Source: Gammaproteobacteria bacterium (GTDB taxonomy: Bacteria; Pseudomonadota; Gammaproteobacteria; Pseudomonadales; Pseudohongiellaceae). From it: DNA of 64,000 nucleotides. Under the pieces are notes generated by a model. That model was not told the DNA's origin. It ran no database searches and saw only the letters and a list, made by a program, of their open reading frames with translations. Below are positions 26,939 to 36,206 of this stretch, piece by piece (the first letter of the stretch is position 1; the number at the start of each line of letters is the position of its first letter). The translations under genes and the position numbers were made by a program. The DNA lies in NCBI GenBank assembly GCA_030654835.1, contig JAURWS010000040.1, positions 1 to 64,000 on the forward strand, given 5' to 3'.

Positions 26939-27562
26939 CTACCTGTAGTGGTTACGACCACCACGCTCATTCCTGCCATTGCGATCGCTGTCGTGACGAT
27001 CATAGTCGTGCCTGTCATTGTCGTGCCTGTCATAGTCGTTCCAGTCATCTCGACGATCATGCTGCAGGCCAAACGGCGCATAGATAATCGGCGGTGCACG
27101 ATGAATGACGATGCGATCAGGTTCGCGTCGCGGTGCGTCCCAGCCACGCACATAACTCACGTAGCTGCCATTGATGCCATAGAACACCGAGGTGATGCTG
27201 ACATACGTGCGATGTACGTGGCGATATTCCGGCCCGAATTGACTGCGGCGATAGCGACGCTCGAAGCGCTCGTAATACTTCGCCATTTCATCGTAACGGG
27301 CCTGCACGTAATAGCGGTCACTGCGACCGGCCAGCGCGTCACGGAAGCGGCGCGCCTCGCGGGCCAGTTTCTCCGCGTCGTCGCGCAAAGAACCATGGAC
27401 ACCGGCGTGGCGCAGTTCGCGAGCCATCTGATAACTGATGTCCTCGAGGTGGCTGGCCTGCCTGAGCAGGCTGCCGTCATTGGCAGATGCCGGGCTGACA
27501 AACGCCAGCAAACCGAAAAGCAGGGTGAATACTGTGGTGATGCTCAGAGTTGTTTTCATCAT
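26939..27562 (-). CDS. secreted protein with Asp/His/Arg-rich repeat tail
   Basis: A 207-residue exported protein of unknown function. The ATG at 27562 has GGAG five bases upstream and gives a signal peptide ending at SPASA. The middle is helical and charged (HLEDISYQMARELRHAGVHGSLRDDAEKLAREARRFRDAL) and reads like a small periplasmic helical bundle. A Tyr/Arg-rich region follows. The tail is an imperfect repeat of DYDRHDNDRHDYDRHDSDR encoded by 15-base tandem units at 27001-27045. The tail could bind metal ions; this is inference. Confidence 0.75.
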   Translation of the reverse strand: MMKTTLSITTVFTLLFGLLAFVSPASANDGSLLRQASHLEDISYQMARELRHAGVHGSLRDDAEKLAREARRFRDALAGRSDRYYVQARYDEMAKYYERFERRYRRSQFGPEYRHVHRTYVSITSVFYGINGSYVSYVRGWDAPRREPDRIVIHRAPPIIYAPFGLQHDRRDDWNDYDRHDNDRHDYDRHDSDRNGRNERGGRNHYR

Positions 27563-27666
27563 TTGAACTCCCTGGACGCGCGCCGTGTGCTCGCGCTGCC
27601 CCGAAGGCACCATTGCCTTCTTGAAGATCATTCTAGGCAACCCAACTGAACTCGACCTGAACGCCC

Positions 27667-28407
27667 TCACTCACCAGCGGCGACATTGGTAATAGCGAGG
27701 TACTGACGCACGACATTGTCGATCCCGTGCTCCAGTGACTCCACCACCAGCGCGTGGCCGATGGAGACCTCCAGAATTCCCGGGATCTGCAGAAAACGAG
27801 CGAGGTTGTGCAAGTCCAGATCGTGGCCCGCATTCAGCCCGATCCCCAGCGCGCTGGCGCGCCGGGCGGCGGCACGGTAGGACTCGAACACCGCCGACTC
27901 CTCGGCGGTGCCGAACGCGCGAGCATAGGCTTCGGTATACAGCTCAATGCGATCCGGCGCGACCGCCTGCACCTGCTCGACAGCCTCGACCGATGGGTCG
28001 AGAAACAGACTGCTGCGCACGCCGAGCGTACGCAACTCGCCGAGCACTTCACGAAGCAGCGCGGCGTTAGTGCGCACCTCCCAGCCATGGTCGGAGGTCA
28101 GCTGATCGGGAGCATCTGGCACCAGCGTGCACTGCGCGGGCTTCACTCTGGCTATCAAGGCCATGAACTCCGGCGACGGATAACCCTCGATGTTGAACTC
28201 AACACCGGGGAACTCTCGCAGCAGCGCGGTGATGTCGACGACATCCTGGCGCGTCACGTGCCGCTCATCCTGACGCGGATGCACAGTGATGCCTTTCACG
28301 CCAAGCCCGATGAGACGACGGACGAAGTACAGCACGTCGGGGAAATTGCGGCCCCTGGAATTGCGCAGCAAGGCGATCTTGTTGACGTTAACACTCAGGA
28401 TAGTCAT
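27667..28407 (-). CDS. pdxJ: pyridoxine 5'-phosphate synthase
   Basis: Condenses deoxyxylulose 5-phosphate with 3-amino-1-hydroxyacetone phosphate in the DXP-dependent PLP pathway. The 246-residue TIM barrel shows the family landmarks SVNVNKIALLRNSRG, ITVHPRQDERHVTRQDV, EFNIEGYPSPEFM, LVPDAPDQLTSDHGW, VSLF-type strand SSLFLDP, IELYTEAYA and GLNAGHDLDLHNL, and ends in VSIGHALV. It stands between the esterase gene and the repeat-tail protein gene on the same strand. In many gammaproteobacteria pdxJ follows recO, which is absent here. Confidence 0.96.
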   Translation of the reverse strand: MTILSVNVNKIALLRNSRGRNFPDVLYFVRRLIGLGVKGITVHPRQDERHVTRQDVVDITALLREFPGVEFNIEGYPSPEFMALIARVKPAQCTLVPDAPDQLTSDHGWEVRTNAALLREVLGELRTLGVRSSLFLDPSVEAVEQVQAVAPDRIELYTEAYARAFGTAEESAVFESYRAAARRASALGIGLNAGHDLDLHNLARFLQIPGILEVSIGHALVVESLEHGIDNVVRQYLAITNVAAGE

Positions 28408-28433
28408 GTCGGTTCCAATGTTTGGACTGGGGT

Positions 28434-29237
28434 TCAGGACCAGGCCGGTTCTGCATGAGAATCAGCGGTGGAGGGTTTGAGAAAACTGTGGACGATGCGA
28501 TAGAAGGTCTGCGGCTTCTCCGCGTGCAACCAGTGACCGGTGTGCATGATCACCTTGGTTTTTGCCTGCGGAAAACGCTGCAGTATCTCGTCACGATATT
28601 GCTCGACGATATAGTTCGACAAGGCGCCCTTGACGAACAGGACTGGCCCGGCAAAGACGCCGTCGGCCGGTGGACGCTCGCGCAGACGCAGATAGTTGGC
28701 CTGCAGCGCCGCCAGATTGACGCGCCAGTAGAAACCACCTTCTGGCTTCTTGAGCAGATTGGTCAGCAGGAACTGTCGCACCAGTTCATCCTCTTCGTAC
28801 TGCGCCAATACTACGTCGGCGGCACTGCGGCTGCCAATGCTGTCCAGATCAATGGCCAGCAGCCCGTCGAAGATACTGTCGTGCTGGCCGGGGTAAGTCA
28901 CCGGCGCGATGTCTGCCACCACCAGCCTGTCAACGCGCTGCGGCGCGCTCAGCGCCAGCTGCATCGCCACCTTGCCGCCCATGGAATGACCGAGCAGATG
29001 GCAGTGGTCGATGCCATGGTCGTCCATGAACTCCATCACGTCCTGCGCCATGCAGGCGTAGTTCATCTCGTCACTGTGGGGCGAGCCGCCATGGTTGCGC
29101 AAATCCAGACCAATCACGGCGAAGTCTTTCGCCAGTTCACGACTGTGCCACGCCCAGTTGCCCAGACTGCCGAACAGCCCGTGCATGATCAACAGTGTTT
29201 CGCCCTGCGTGGAATATTGTTTGAAATTCAGTTTCAT
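28434..29237 (-). CDS. alpha/beta-fold esterase (YbfF-like)
   Basis: A 267-residue soluble hydrolase. The nucleophile elbow is GHSMGG with Ser85, preceded by LLIMHGLFGSLGNW (oxyanion region) and LDLRNHGGSPHSDEMNY, a stretch typical of the YbfF/acyl-CoA esterase group. The catalytic His is in HTGHWLHAEKP. The start at 29237 fits the family; the open frame upstream is Cys/Arg-rich and unlikely to be coding. Natural substrates of this group are not well established. It follows the bcp gene on the same strand. Confidence 0.88.
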   Translation of the reverse strand: MKLNFKQYSTQGETLLIMHGLFGSLGNWAWHSRELAKDFAVIGLDLRNHGGSPHSDEMNYACMAQDVMEFMDDHGIDHCHLLGHSMGGKVAMQLALSAPQRVDRLVVADIAPVTYPGQHDSIFDGLLAIDLDSIGSRSAADVVLAQYEEDELVRQFLLTNLLKKPEGGFYWRVNLAALQANYLRLRERPPADGVFAGPVLFVKGALSNYIVEQYRDEILQRFPQAKTKVIMHTGHWLHAEKPQTFYRIVHSFLKPSTADSHAEPAWS

Positions 29238-29268
29238 CGATCGCTCAACAATCCGTCTTGCTGTACAC

Positions 29269-29751
29269 CTACTGTGCACTCGCGTGGCTTTGCAGCAGCG
29301 CCAGCACATCAGCGTGGTGAGTCTTGGTCTGCACCTTGTCCATGACATGCACGAGTCGTCCCTCCTTGTTGATGAGGAAGCTGGTGCGCAGGATACCCAT
29401 GAACTCGCGCCCCATGAACTTCTTCAAGCCCCAGACGCCATACTTCTCCGCCACCGCGTGGTCCAGATCGGAAAGCAAGGTGAAATTCAGGCCGTCGCGT
29501 TCGGCAAACTTCTTCAGACTTTTCACGGGGTCGGGACTCACCGCGAGAACCACCGTGTCGAGCGCAGCCAGTTCTGCCTGTACATCCCGCAACCCACAGG
29601 CCTGCACGGTGCAACCGGGCGTCATGGCTTTGGGATAGAAATACAGCAACACATTGCTGGTACCACGCAAAGCCTTGAGCTGCACAGGATTCCCGTGCTG
29701 ATCGTGGAGGGTGAAATCGGGGGCCAGGTTGCCGACTTTCGGAAAACTCAT
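29269..29751 (-). CDS. bcp: thiol peroxidase Bcp (peroxiredoxin Q)
   Basis: A thioredoxin-dependent peroxidase of 160 residues from the ATG at 29751. It shows GNLAPDFTLHDQHG and FYPKAMTPGCTVQACGLRD, with peroxidatic Cys47 and resolving Cys52 five residues apart, the arrangement seen in E. coli Bcp. It reduces H2O2 and lipid hydroperoxides. It is the second peroxiredoxin in the window, of a different class from the Prx5-type gene at 8.9-9.4 kb. It diverges from cobB. Confidence 0.95.
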   Translation of the reverse strand: MSFPKVGNLAPDFTLHDQHGNPVQLKALRGTSNVLLYFYPKAMTPGCTVQACGLRDVQAELAALDTVVLAVSPDPVKSLKKFAERDGLNFTLLSDLDHAVAEKYGVWGLKKFMGREFMGILRTSFLINKEGRLVHVMDKVQTKTHHADVLALLQSHASAQ

Positions 29752-29840
29752 ACGGGTACTCCTGAGGGTGCACTTCGGAGGTGAAAGGCTGGCCATTATA
29801 GCCACCTGCCTACCGCACAGTCATGGCTTTCGCGGCGCTC

Positions 29841-29868
29841 TTGGCAGCCTCAGACTCTGTGCTAGAAT
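29841..29868 (+). promoter_or_regulatory. promoter for a leaderless cobB transcript
   Basis: TTGGCA (29841-29846) and TAGAAT (29863-29868), each one base from consensus, are 16 bases apart. Only eight bases separate the -10 from the cobB ATG at 29877, so the transcript should begin at or next to the start codon. Confidence 0.6.
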
Positions 29869-29876
29869 CCGGCCCC

Positions 29877-30596
29877 ATGACACGTCCCGTAAAATCCATC
29901 GTAGTTCTCACCGGCGCAGGCATATCCGCAGAATCGGGCATCAGTACATTCCGGGCCAGCGACGGGCTCTGGGAGAATCACCGCATCGACGACGTCGCCA
30001 CCCCCGAAGGCTTCGAGCGCAATCCCCAGTTCGTGCATCACTTCTACAATCAGCGCCGCCGCCAGTTGCTGCAGGAAGACATCAACCCCAATGCCGCCCA
30101 TATTGCCCTGGCGAGGCTGGAGCATGAGTTTCCCGGCGAGGTGTTGATTGTCACCCAGAACGTGGACAACCTGCATGAGCGCGCCGGCAACCGCAACCTG
30201 CTGCACATGCATGGCGAACTGCTAAAGATGCGCTGTCAGCAGACCAATCTGATCTTCGACGTGCAGGAGGACATCGGCTTCGACACGCTGTGCCGCTGCT
30301 GTCAGACGCCCGGCAATCTGCGCCCGCACATCGTCTGGTTCGGCGAGATCCCGCTGTACATGCCGCAGATCAACCAGGCATTGGAGAGCTGCAGTCTATT
30401 CATCGCCATCGGCACCTCCGGCAATGTCTACCCCGCATCTGGCTTCTATCAAACGGCGAAGATTCACCGCGCACGCACGGTAGAACTGAATCTGGAACAG
30501 ACCCGCTCCAGCTTCGACGAACAGATCTATGGCCGCGCCTCGATAGTCGTGCCGGAGTATGTGGAACAACTTATTTGCTCGGTGCAAGCGCCTTGA
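29877..30596 (+). CDS. cobB: NAD-dependent protein deacylase, sirtuin family
   Basis: Removes acyl groups from protein lysines using NAD. The 239-residue protein carries the sirtuin blocks TGAGISAESGISTFR, TQNVDNLHERAG, HMHGELLKMRC, LRPHIVWFGE and IAIGTSGNVYPASGF. The TQNVDNLHERAG and VVWFGE-like features and the CRCC cysteine cluster resemble E. coli CobB; only one cysteine is seen in the first half of the zinc site. The ATG at 29877 lies eight bases after a good -10 box and no Shine-Dalgarno is present, so translation is probably leaderless. Confidence 0.94.
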   Translation: MTRPVKSIVVLTGAGISAESGISTFRASDGLWENHRIDDVATPEGFERNPQFVHHFYNQRRRQLLQEDINPNAAHIALARLEHEFPGEVLIVTQNVDNLHERAGNRNLLHMHGELLKMRCQQTNLIFDVQEDIGFDTLCRCCQTPGNLRPHIVWFGEIPLYMPQINQALESCSLFIAIGTSGNVYPASGFYQTAKIHRARTVELNLEQTRSSFDEQIYGRASIVVPEYVEQLICSVQAP

Positions 30597-30623
30597 CCAG
30601 CGCGCATCCCGCCCGCGTCTGCA

Positions 30624-31028
30624 TCAAGCCCGCAGCGACTCCAGCAAGACCTCCAGCTCCTTCGGAAAACAGGGCCGCCCCTGCGGATTCACCGCTGTGG
30701 TGACGAAGCGCGCATCCAGCATTGTCTGTCCGCTTTCGGTATGCACGATGCGCTGCACGAAGGTGAGCCGCAGGCGCGATTCACGCTCTGTCTCCACGGT
30801 GACCTGAAAGACATCGCCACTGCGTAGCGAGCGACGGTAGTCCAGCGCCGCGCGCACCACGACCACATTGATCTGCCGTGCGGTGAGCTGCGCAAAGTCC
30901 AGCCCGCGCGCCTTCAGGAACTCGTGGCGAGCGTGCTCCAGATAATTCTGATAAACGGCATTGTTGACGACGCCCTGCATGTCGCACTCGTAGTCGCGCA
31001 CCGCCATGACCATGGTGAAAATACTCAT
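30624..31028 (-). CDS. acyl-CoA thioesterase, 4HBT (YbgC-like) family
   Basis: A hotdog-fold thioesterase of 134 residues. The active-site block DMQGVVNNAVYQNYLEHARHEFL corresponds to the family pattern D-x-x-G-H/V-V-N-N-x-x-Y-x-x-Y-x-E, with the Asp as catalytic residue. The second half (DYRRSLRSGDVFQVTVETERESRLRLTFVQRI) is also typical. Members cleave short acyl- or hydroxybenzoyl-CoA; the substrate is not known here. It converges on cobB with a 27-base gap and is divergent from the amidase gene. Confidence 0.88.
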   Translation of the reverse strand: MSIFTMVMAVRDYECDMQGVVNNAVYQNYLEHARHEFLKARGLDFAQLTARQINVVVVRAALDYRRSLRSGDVFQVTVETERESRLRLTFVQRIVHTESGQTMLDARFVTTAVNPQGRPCFPKELEVLLESLRA

Positions 31029-31131
31029 CCCGAACTGGCTCCTTCATCCTGTGACTGCGGATTCTCTGACGGCGATGATATCATCCCGACAACCTGGATA
31101 TTCATCGCCTCATTACCACAGGATTGCTGTC

Positions 31132-32730
31132 ATGCGACTGCTGCCGCTCCCCCCTTCCAAGTCGTATCGGTTAGCGCCGTTGCTGCCGTCCTTGATGCTG
31201 ACCCTGCTGCTGACCCTCGGCGCCTGCCAGAGTGGCAACGATACGGACACGACCAATTCACTGGAGGAAGCGGATGTCGCAGGTCTGCAGGCCGCCATGA
31301 GCAGTGGCGAGCTGACCGCCGTCGCACTGGTGATCCACTACCAGCAGCGCATAGCCGCGCTTGATCCGCAGCTTCACGCCATTATCGAGCTGAATCCCGA
31401 AGCTCTGGACATCGCTCAGGCGCTCGATGTGGAGCGCGCTGCGGGCCAGGTTCGCTCGCCACTGCACGGCATCCCCGTGCTGCTCAAGGACAACATCGAC
31501 ACGGCGGACCAGATGCACACCACCGCCGGCAGCCTCGCCCTGCTGGATGCGCCGACTCCCGCCCGGGACGCCTTTCTCGTACAGCGCCTGCGGGATGCCG
31601 GTGCCGTCATTCTTGGCAAGACCAACATGAGCGAGTGGGCCAACTTCCGTTCGACAGAGGCCTCCAGCGGCTGGTCCGCACGCGGTGGACAGACCCGCAA
31701 CCCCTATGATCGTGAGCGTAGCCCCTGCGGCTCCAGCTCGGGTTCCGCCGTGGCGGTGGCCGCCAATTTGGCCGTGCTCGCCATCGGCACCGAGACGGAT
31801 GGCTCGATTCTCTGCCCGGCGGCCCACAACAGCATAGTCGGCATGAAACCCAGTCTTGGCCTGATCTCCCGTGTCGGCATCATCCCCATCGCTCACAGCC
31901 AGGACACTGCCGGTCCGATGACCCGCAGCGTCAAAGACGCCGCGCTGCTGCTCAATGCGCTGGTGGCGGCAGACCCCGAAGACGACATCACCACCAATCC
32001 GCACACACGTAACCCGGTGGATTACACCCTCGCTCTGCAGGCGGACGGGCTGCGCGGCAAGCGCATTGGGGTCCTGCGCCAGGACTTTGGCAAGGATGCG
32101 GCCTTGGATGCGTTGATGGAACAGCAGCTGGAGATTCTGCGCGCTGCCGGAGCTGAACTGGTGGACTTGGGCATTCGCCCACGGAACTCCTTCAATGCAG
32201 CGGAGACCGAGGTGCTGCTCTTCGAATTCAAGAACGATCTGAACAATTACCTCTATGAACGCGGAGGACCGGTGCAGGACCTGACAGACCTGATTCGCTT
32301 CAACGAGGAGAATGCCGCCATCGAGCTGGCAGACTTCGGACAGGAACTGTTCCTGCGTGCGCAGGAGAAGGGTGACCTTGGAGACGGGGAGTATCTGTCG
32401 GCGCTGGGCATGAGCAAGGCCTTGAGCCAGACCAATATCAATTCGGCGCTGCAGCAGATGGAACTCGATGCGCTGGTGGCACCGACCAACAGCGTCGGCT
32501 GGCTGGTCAACCCCGCAGGCGACAACACCGAAGGCTATATTTCCAACTCCAGTCTCGCCGCCGTCGCCGGGTATCCCAGCATCACCGTGCCGTCGGGTTA
32601 CATCGATGGTTTTCCGATCGGCATCAGTTTCATCGGCGGGGAATTCTCGGAACCACAACTGCTGGGGATGGCCTATGCGTATGAGCAATTGCGCCAGGTT
32701 CGCAAACCACCCATCCTGCAAGAGCCCTAG
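31132..32730 (+). CDS. lipoprotein amidase (amidase-signature family)
   Basis: A 532-residue enzyme hydrolysing an amide bond, probably in the envelope. The start at 31132 gives a lipoprotein signal with lipobox LTLGAC (Cys32). The Ser-cisSer-Lys triad of the amidase family is visible: Lys119 in LLKDNID, the GSSSGSAVAVAAN block (cis-Ser about 202-203) and nucleophile Ser225 in TETDGSILCPAAHNSIVGMKPS. The substrate is unknown; exported relatives occur near peptide- or aromatic-amide-degrading functions. Its end overlaps the convergent GGDEF-EAL gene by four bases. Confidence 0.9.
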   Translation: MRLLPLPPSKSYRLAPLLPSLMLTLLLTLGACQSGNDTDTTNSLEEADVAGLQAAMSSGELTAVALVIHYQQRIAALDPQLHAIIELNPEALDIAQALDVERAAGQVRSPLHGIPVLLKDNIDTADQMHTTAGSLALLDAPTPARDAFLVQRLRDAGAVILGKTNMSEWANFRSTEASSGWSARGGQTRNPYDRERSPCGSSSGSAVAVAANLAVLAIGTETDGSILCPAAHNSIVGMKPSLGLISRVGIIPIAHSQDTAGPMTRSVKDAALLLNALVAADPEDDITTNPHTRNPVDYTLALQADGLRGKRIGVLRQDFGKDAALDALMEQQLEILRAAGAELVDLGIRPRNSFNAAETEVLLFEFKNDLNNYLYERGGPVQDLTDLIRFNEENAAIELADFGQELFLRAQEKGDLGDGEYLSALGMSKALSQTNINSALQQMELDALVAPTNSVGWLVNPAGDNTEGYISNSSLAAVAGYPSITVPSGYIDGFPIGISFIGGEFSEPQLLGMAYAYEQLRQVRKPPILQEP

Positions 32731-35120
32731 ACCTGGGTGTGGGCCTGAACAGTCTCGCAGTGAGGTGCCAGACAATTCTCCAGAGGTTCAGGCCTGTGCA
32801 GATGATAGCCCTGTGCATAGTCGATACCCATTTCCTGGCAGATGGCCATGACCTCCGGAGTCTCCACGCACTCCGCCACCGTCATCAGATTCATCAGCTG
32901 GCCGATCTCGTTGATCGACTTCACCATCGCTCTGTCGATGGCTGACGTACGAATGTTCTTGCAGAACATCCCTTCTATCTTCAGTACATCAACAGGCAGA
33001 TTGCGCAGATAAGTAAACGACGACATGCCGGCCCCAAAATCATCCAGCGCAAAGCGACAACCGAGCTCTTTGAGGGAGCGGATGAACTTGCCTGTGTACA
33101 CCAGATTCTCTATCAGTGAGGTCTCGGTGATCTCGAACCAGATGCGATTGACAGGCATCTGATGACGCCTCAGCTCGGTAGACAGGAAATCCAGAAACTC
33201 GGGATCTCCCAGAGATTGTCCCGAGAGGTTGACCGAGAAGCAGGCGATGCCATCCAGCTGATCGGCATGGGCAGCGAACCATCGGAAGAAATGGGTAATT
33301 ACCCAACGATCGATCTGCCCCATCATGCGGTAACGCTCGGCGGCAGGCAGAAACGAGCCCGGCGCTATCACATCACCGTCTTCGCCACGCAGACGCAGAA
33401 GGACTTCGGCACAGCAACGCGGGTTACCTGGCTCCAGACTCATGATCTTCTGAAAATACAGAATGAAACGATCCTTCTCCAGCGCCTCGGTAATACGATT
33501 TACCCAGAGTGTCTGCTGCAGCTGCTGACTCAAGCGTTCATCCTGCCCGCGATGCTCATGAATACGATTACGTCCGGCACTCTTCGCTATACGACACGCG
33601 GAATCCGCGATCGTCAGCGCCGCCGCGCACGTGGTCATGCCCAGCGCGTTCAGATTCACGAGCCCGATGCTGGCGCCAAAAGTGAATTGGCGGTTGTCCG
33701 CCTCGAATCGGAAAGCCGATACCACTTCGCGAATATTTCCAGCCAGTTCCCGCGCCATCACCGGATCGCAATCCAGCAGAATCACTCCGAACTCGTCACC
33801 ACCAATTCTACCGATGACATCCGTGCTGCGCAGTTGCGCTTGCATCAGCGTGGCCAGGTCTTTGAGGACGATGTCTCCGGCCATATGACCGCAACTGTCG
33901 TTGACAATCTTGAAGCGATCCAGATCAAGGAACATCAGGTGATGTGAGTGAACATTTCCGCGCACGGCATGGAGCGCCGCCTCCAGCTCATACTCGAACT
34001 GGTGCCGGTTGATCAAACCGGTCAGGGCATCGTGCGTCGCCTGCTGCACCAGTGCTTTCTGACTGATTTGCAGGGAATCGAGCAGACCGTTGAAGGCCAT
34101 ACTGAAGGCACTGATCTCATCACGACCACGAACAGGAAGGCGTTGCTGCAAGTGCGCGTCGTCGAGTTCCTCTACTGCAGCACTGAGCCGCTGCAGGCGC
34201 CGCAGGACAGACTTGTCGAGAAAGACGAGGAACCAGGCAATCAGCACGAGAAACATCAGCCCACCACCCAGACCGACAATCAAGAGCGTCTGCGAGGCTT
34301 GCGCGAAGAAATTGCGCTGGGCACCGATCTGCAGAATGAACGCCGGAGTACCCTGGTAGTCATTCAGAAGAGTGTAACTGTACAGGAGCGACTGACTGGC
34401 CGGCACGAAACTCGAACCGCTTGGATTGTTGCGAATCAATTCCAGAATATGCTGATTCTGACGGTCCGCCTGAAACTCCTCAAGAGGCTTTATCGTTACC
34501 TCTTGTTCTACTATTCCTTCCAGCCGCACAACAGCCGCCTCGTTGTAGTGAATGGCGGCTACCAATGCGGAAACTCCCAGCTTCCCCTCGAAATCCAGAT
34601 TGGGATGAGAGCTGACCAGATGAATAGTTCCGTCTATGAAGGCCAGCCCCTTGTGGGCACTCGCCACTTGAACGTGCCTTGCCAGACCGGACTGCAGCAC
34701 GGCACTGACGAAGGGCGAGCTCTCATCCAGCGGCAAGTCGACATTCTCGTTGTCGGGCTCGCTTTCCCGGGCCACGATCAGACGATTGTCTGTGCCTATC
34801 ACGGCGAGCTCACGAATATCGAAACTGCCGGAGATGGCGTTGACGAACATGTCGCGATAGAGGTTCATCGCCGGGAAAGCCACCATCAGATTCAGAATGC
34901 CGCTGGCCGCCCAGCCCCGAGTCACCTCATCGAGGCGCTCTATCTCCAGATCCATGGCATTGAGCACCCGGTGCCGATTCAGCTCAAGATCTGCCTCCTC
35001 CAACCGCTCATAGCTGCGCAGCATGAGTAGGTAGAAACCGACGAACAAGCCAACACAGACAAGCAGGATCACCAGCAGCTGGCCTAGCACTCTATTCCGG
35101 ATCATAAAATGGTTACTCAC
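32727..35120 (-). CDS. membrane GGDEF-EAL c-di-GMP enzyme
   Basis: A 797-residue inner-membrane signalling protein. A first hydrophobic segment (LLVILLVCVGLFVGFYLLML), a periplasmic sensory domain of about 230 residues resembling CHASE4, a second segment (TLLIVGLGGGLMFLVLIAWFLVFL), a HAMP-like linker, then GGDEF and EAL domains. The cyclase site is an intact GGDEF with I-site RSTD five residues ahead. The phosphodiesterase domain has EVL in place of EAL, but keeps ETSLIEN-type Glu/Asn, DDFGAGMSSF and ECVETPE, so it should hydrolyse c-di-GMP. It is the last gene of a three-gene minus-strand block. Confidence 0.92.
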   Translation of the reverse strand: MSNHFMIRNRVLGQLLVILLVCVGLFVGFYLLMLRSYERLEEADLELNRHRVLNAMDLEIERLDEVTRGWAASGILNLMVAFPAMNLYRDMFVNAISGSFDIRELAVIGTDNRLIVARESEPDNENVDLPLDESSPFVSAVLQSGLARHVQVASAHKGLAFIDGTIHLVSSHPNLDFEGKLGVSALVAAIHYNEAAVVRLEGIVEQEVTIKPLEEFQADRQNQHILELIRNNPSGSSFVPASQSLLYSYTLLNDYQGTPAFILQIGAQRNFFAQASQTLLIVGLGGGLMFLVLIAWFLVFLDKSVLRRLQRLSAAVEELDDAHLQQRLPVRGRDEISAFSMAFNGLLDSLQISQKALVQQATHDALTGLINRHQFEYELEAALHAVRGNVHSHHLMFLDLDRFKIVNDSCGHMAGDIVLKDLATLMQAQLRSTDVIGRIGGDEFGVILLDCDPVMARELAGNIREVVSAFRFEADNRQFTFGASIGLVNLNALGMTTCAAALTIADSACRIAKSAGRNRIHEHRGQDERLSQQLQQTLWVNRITEALEKDRFILYFQKIMSLEPGNPRCCAEVLLRLRGEDGDVIAPGSFLPAAERYRMMGQIDRWVITHFFRWFAAHADQLDGIACFSVNLSGQSLGDPEFLDFLSTELRRHQMPVNRIWFEITETSLIENLVYTGKFIRSLKELGCRFALDDFGAGMSSFTYLRNLPVDVLKIEGMFCKNIRTSAIDRAMVKSINEIGQLMNLMTVAECVETPEVMAICQEMGIDYAQGYHLHRPEPLENCLAPHCETVQAHTQV

Positions 35121-35216
35121 CTGTAATCTTATTATTATCCCGCGAATACGCAGGCACCAGAGTTGTGAGAAATTGTCTCTGATGCCAACACATCGGCCTT
35201 CGCGGCTAAAACTGCA

Positions 35217-36206
35217 TTATTCGTGCACGTAACAGGTCGTCTGGTTCCTGCCATTGTGCTTGGACTGATACATGGCCTGATCAACCTGCGCAAGCCATTG
35301 CTGGTGGTTCTCCAGCATGTCGTCATACTGACTGATACCTATGCTGACCGTGACCTGCAGTGGCTGGCCCTGGCAATCGACCACAGTTGCTGCGAGCCGC
35401 AAGCGCAGACGCTCGGCAAAGACCAGCGCCTGACTGATCGTGGTATCAGGGAGGATGGTGACAAACTCTTCACCTCCATAGCGACCCGACACATCGGTTT
35501 CGCGCTGAGTCTGCAACAGCAGATCCGCCAGTGCGCGAATGACCGTGTCTCCCGCCAGGTGTCCGCAGCCATCGTTGATCTTCTTGAAATGGTCGATATC
35601 AAACATAAGCAGAGACGACACCCGCCCGGTGCGCTTGCAACGGCGGAATTCGTCCACCAGCCGTTCCTCCCAATGACCACGATTGTACAGGCCCGTCAGT
35701 CTGTCGGTGCGACTGAGCTTTTCAAGAGCGGCATTGGCGGCTTCAAGTTCCAGCTTGTGCGTGGCAATGTCGGTGACGTCGTAGACGAGAATGCACACCT
35801 GCGACACTTTCTTGTTGGTGCTGGTCAGAGGAATCAGCGTGACATTCTGGTACATGTACTCGGCATTGCCCGTCAGCGGACGATTGCTCTTGAAGTTGAA
35901 CAGGCGGGGCTGCTGTTCCCACGTCGAATACGCGCGACTGTTCAACTTGAACGCGGAATCAATTTTTTTCTTGAGCCAGCCGACTGGAAGCTCCGGAAAC
36001 AACTCAAAGAGATTTTCACCACGCGCATCGCTGGTGCGGATGGCACTGTGATTCTCCATGAAGTTGTTCCACATCTGCACCTGATGCTGTTCGTTGATCA
36101 GAATCAACCCGACGTCGACGTTCTGCAGCAATTGCATCATCAGATGCAGGCTCGCGAGTTCAGAATCCGGCTCCAGCGGCACGACTTGCAGGGACGCCTG
36201 ACTCAT
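35217..36206 (-). CDS. diguanylate cyclase with N-terminal PAS-like domain
   Basis: A 329-residue soluble protein. Residues about 15-145 look like a PAS sensor (LLQNVDVGLILINEQHQVQMWNNFMENHSAI, then VTLIPLTSTNKKVSQVCILVYDVTDIA), followed by a coiled-coil signalling helix and a GGDEF domain. The active site reads GGEEF (244-248) and the I-site RETD (235-238) is present, so it should make c-di-GMP with product inhibition. Its ATG overlaps the stop codon of the upstream response regulator gene by four bases (ATGA type), tying its output to that regulator. Confidence 0.92.
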   Translation of the reverse strand: MSQASLQVVPLEPDSELASLHLMMQLLQNVDVGLILINEQHQVQMWNNFMENHSAIRTSDARGENLFELFPELPVGWLKKKIDSAFKLNSRAYSTWEQQPRLFNFKSNRPLTGNAEYMYQNVTLIPLTSTNKKVSQVCILVYDVTDIATHKLELEAANAALEKLSRTDRLTGLYNRGHWEERLVDEFRRCKRTGRVSSLLMFDIDHFKKINDGCGHLAGDTVIRALADLLLQTQRETDVSGRYGGEEFVTILPDTTISQALVFAERLRLRLAATVVDCQGQPLQVTVSIGISQYDDMLENHQQWLAQVDQAMYQSKHNGRNQTTCYVHE

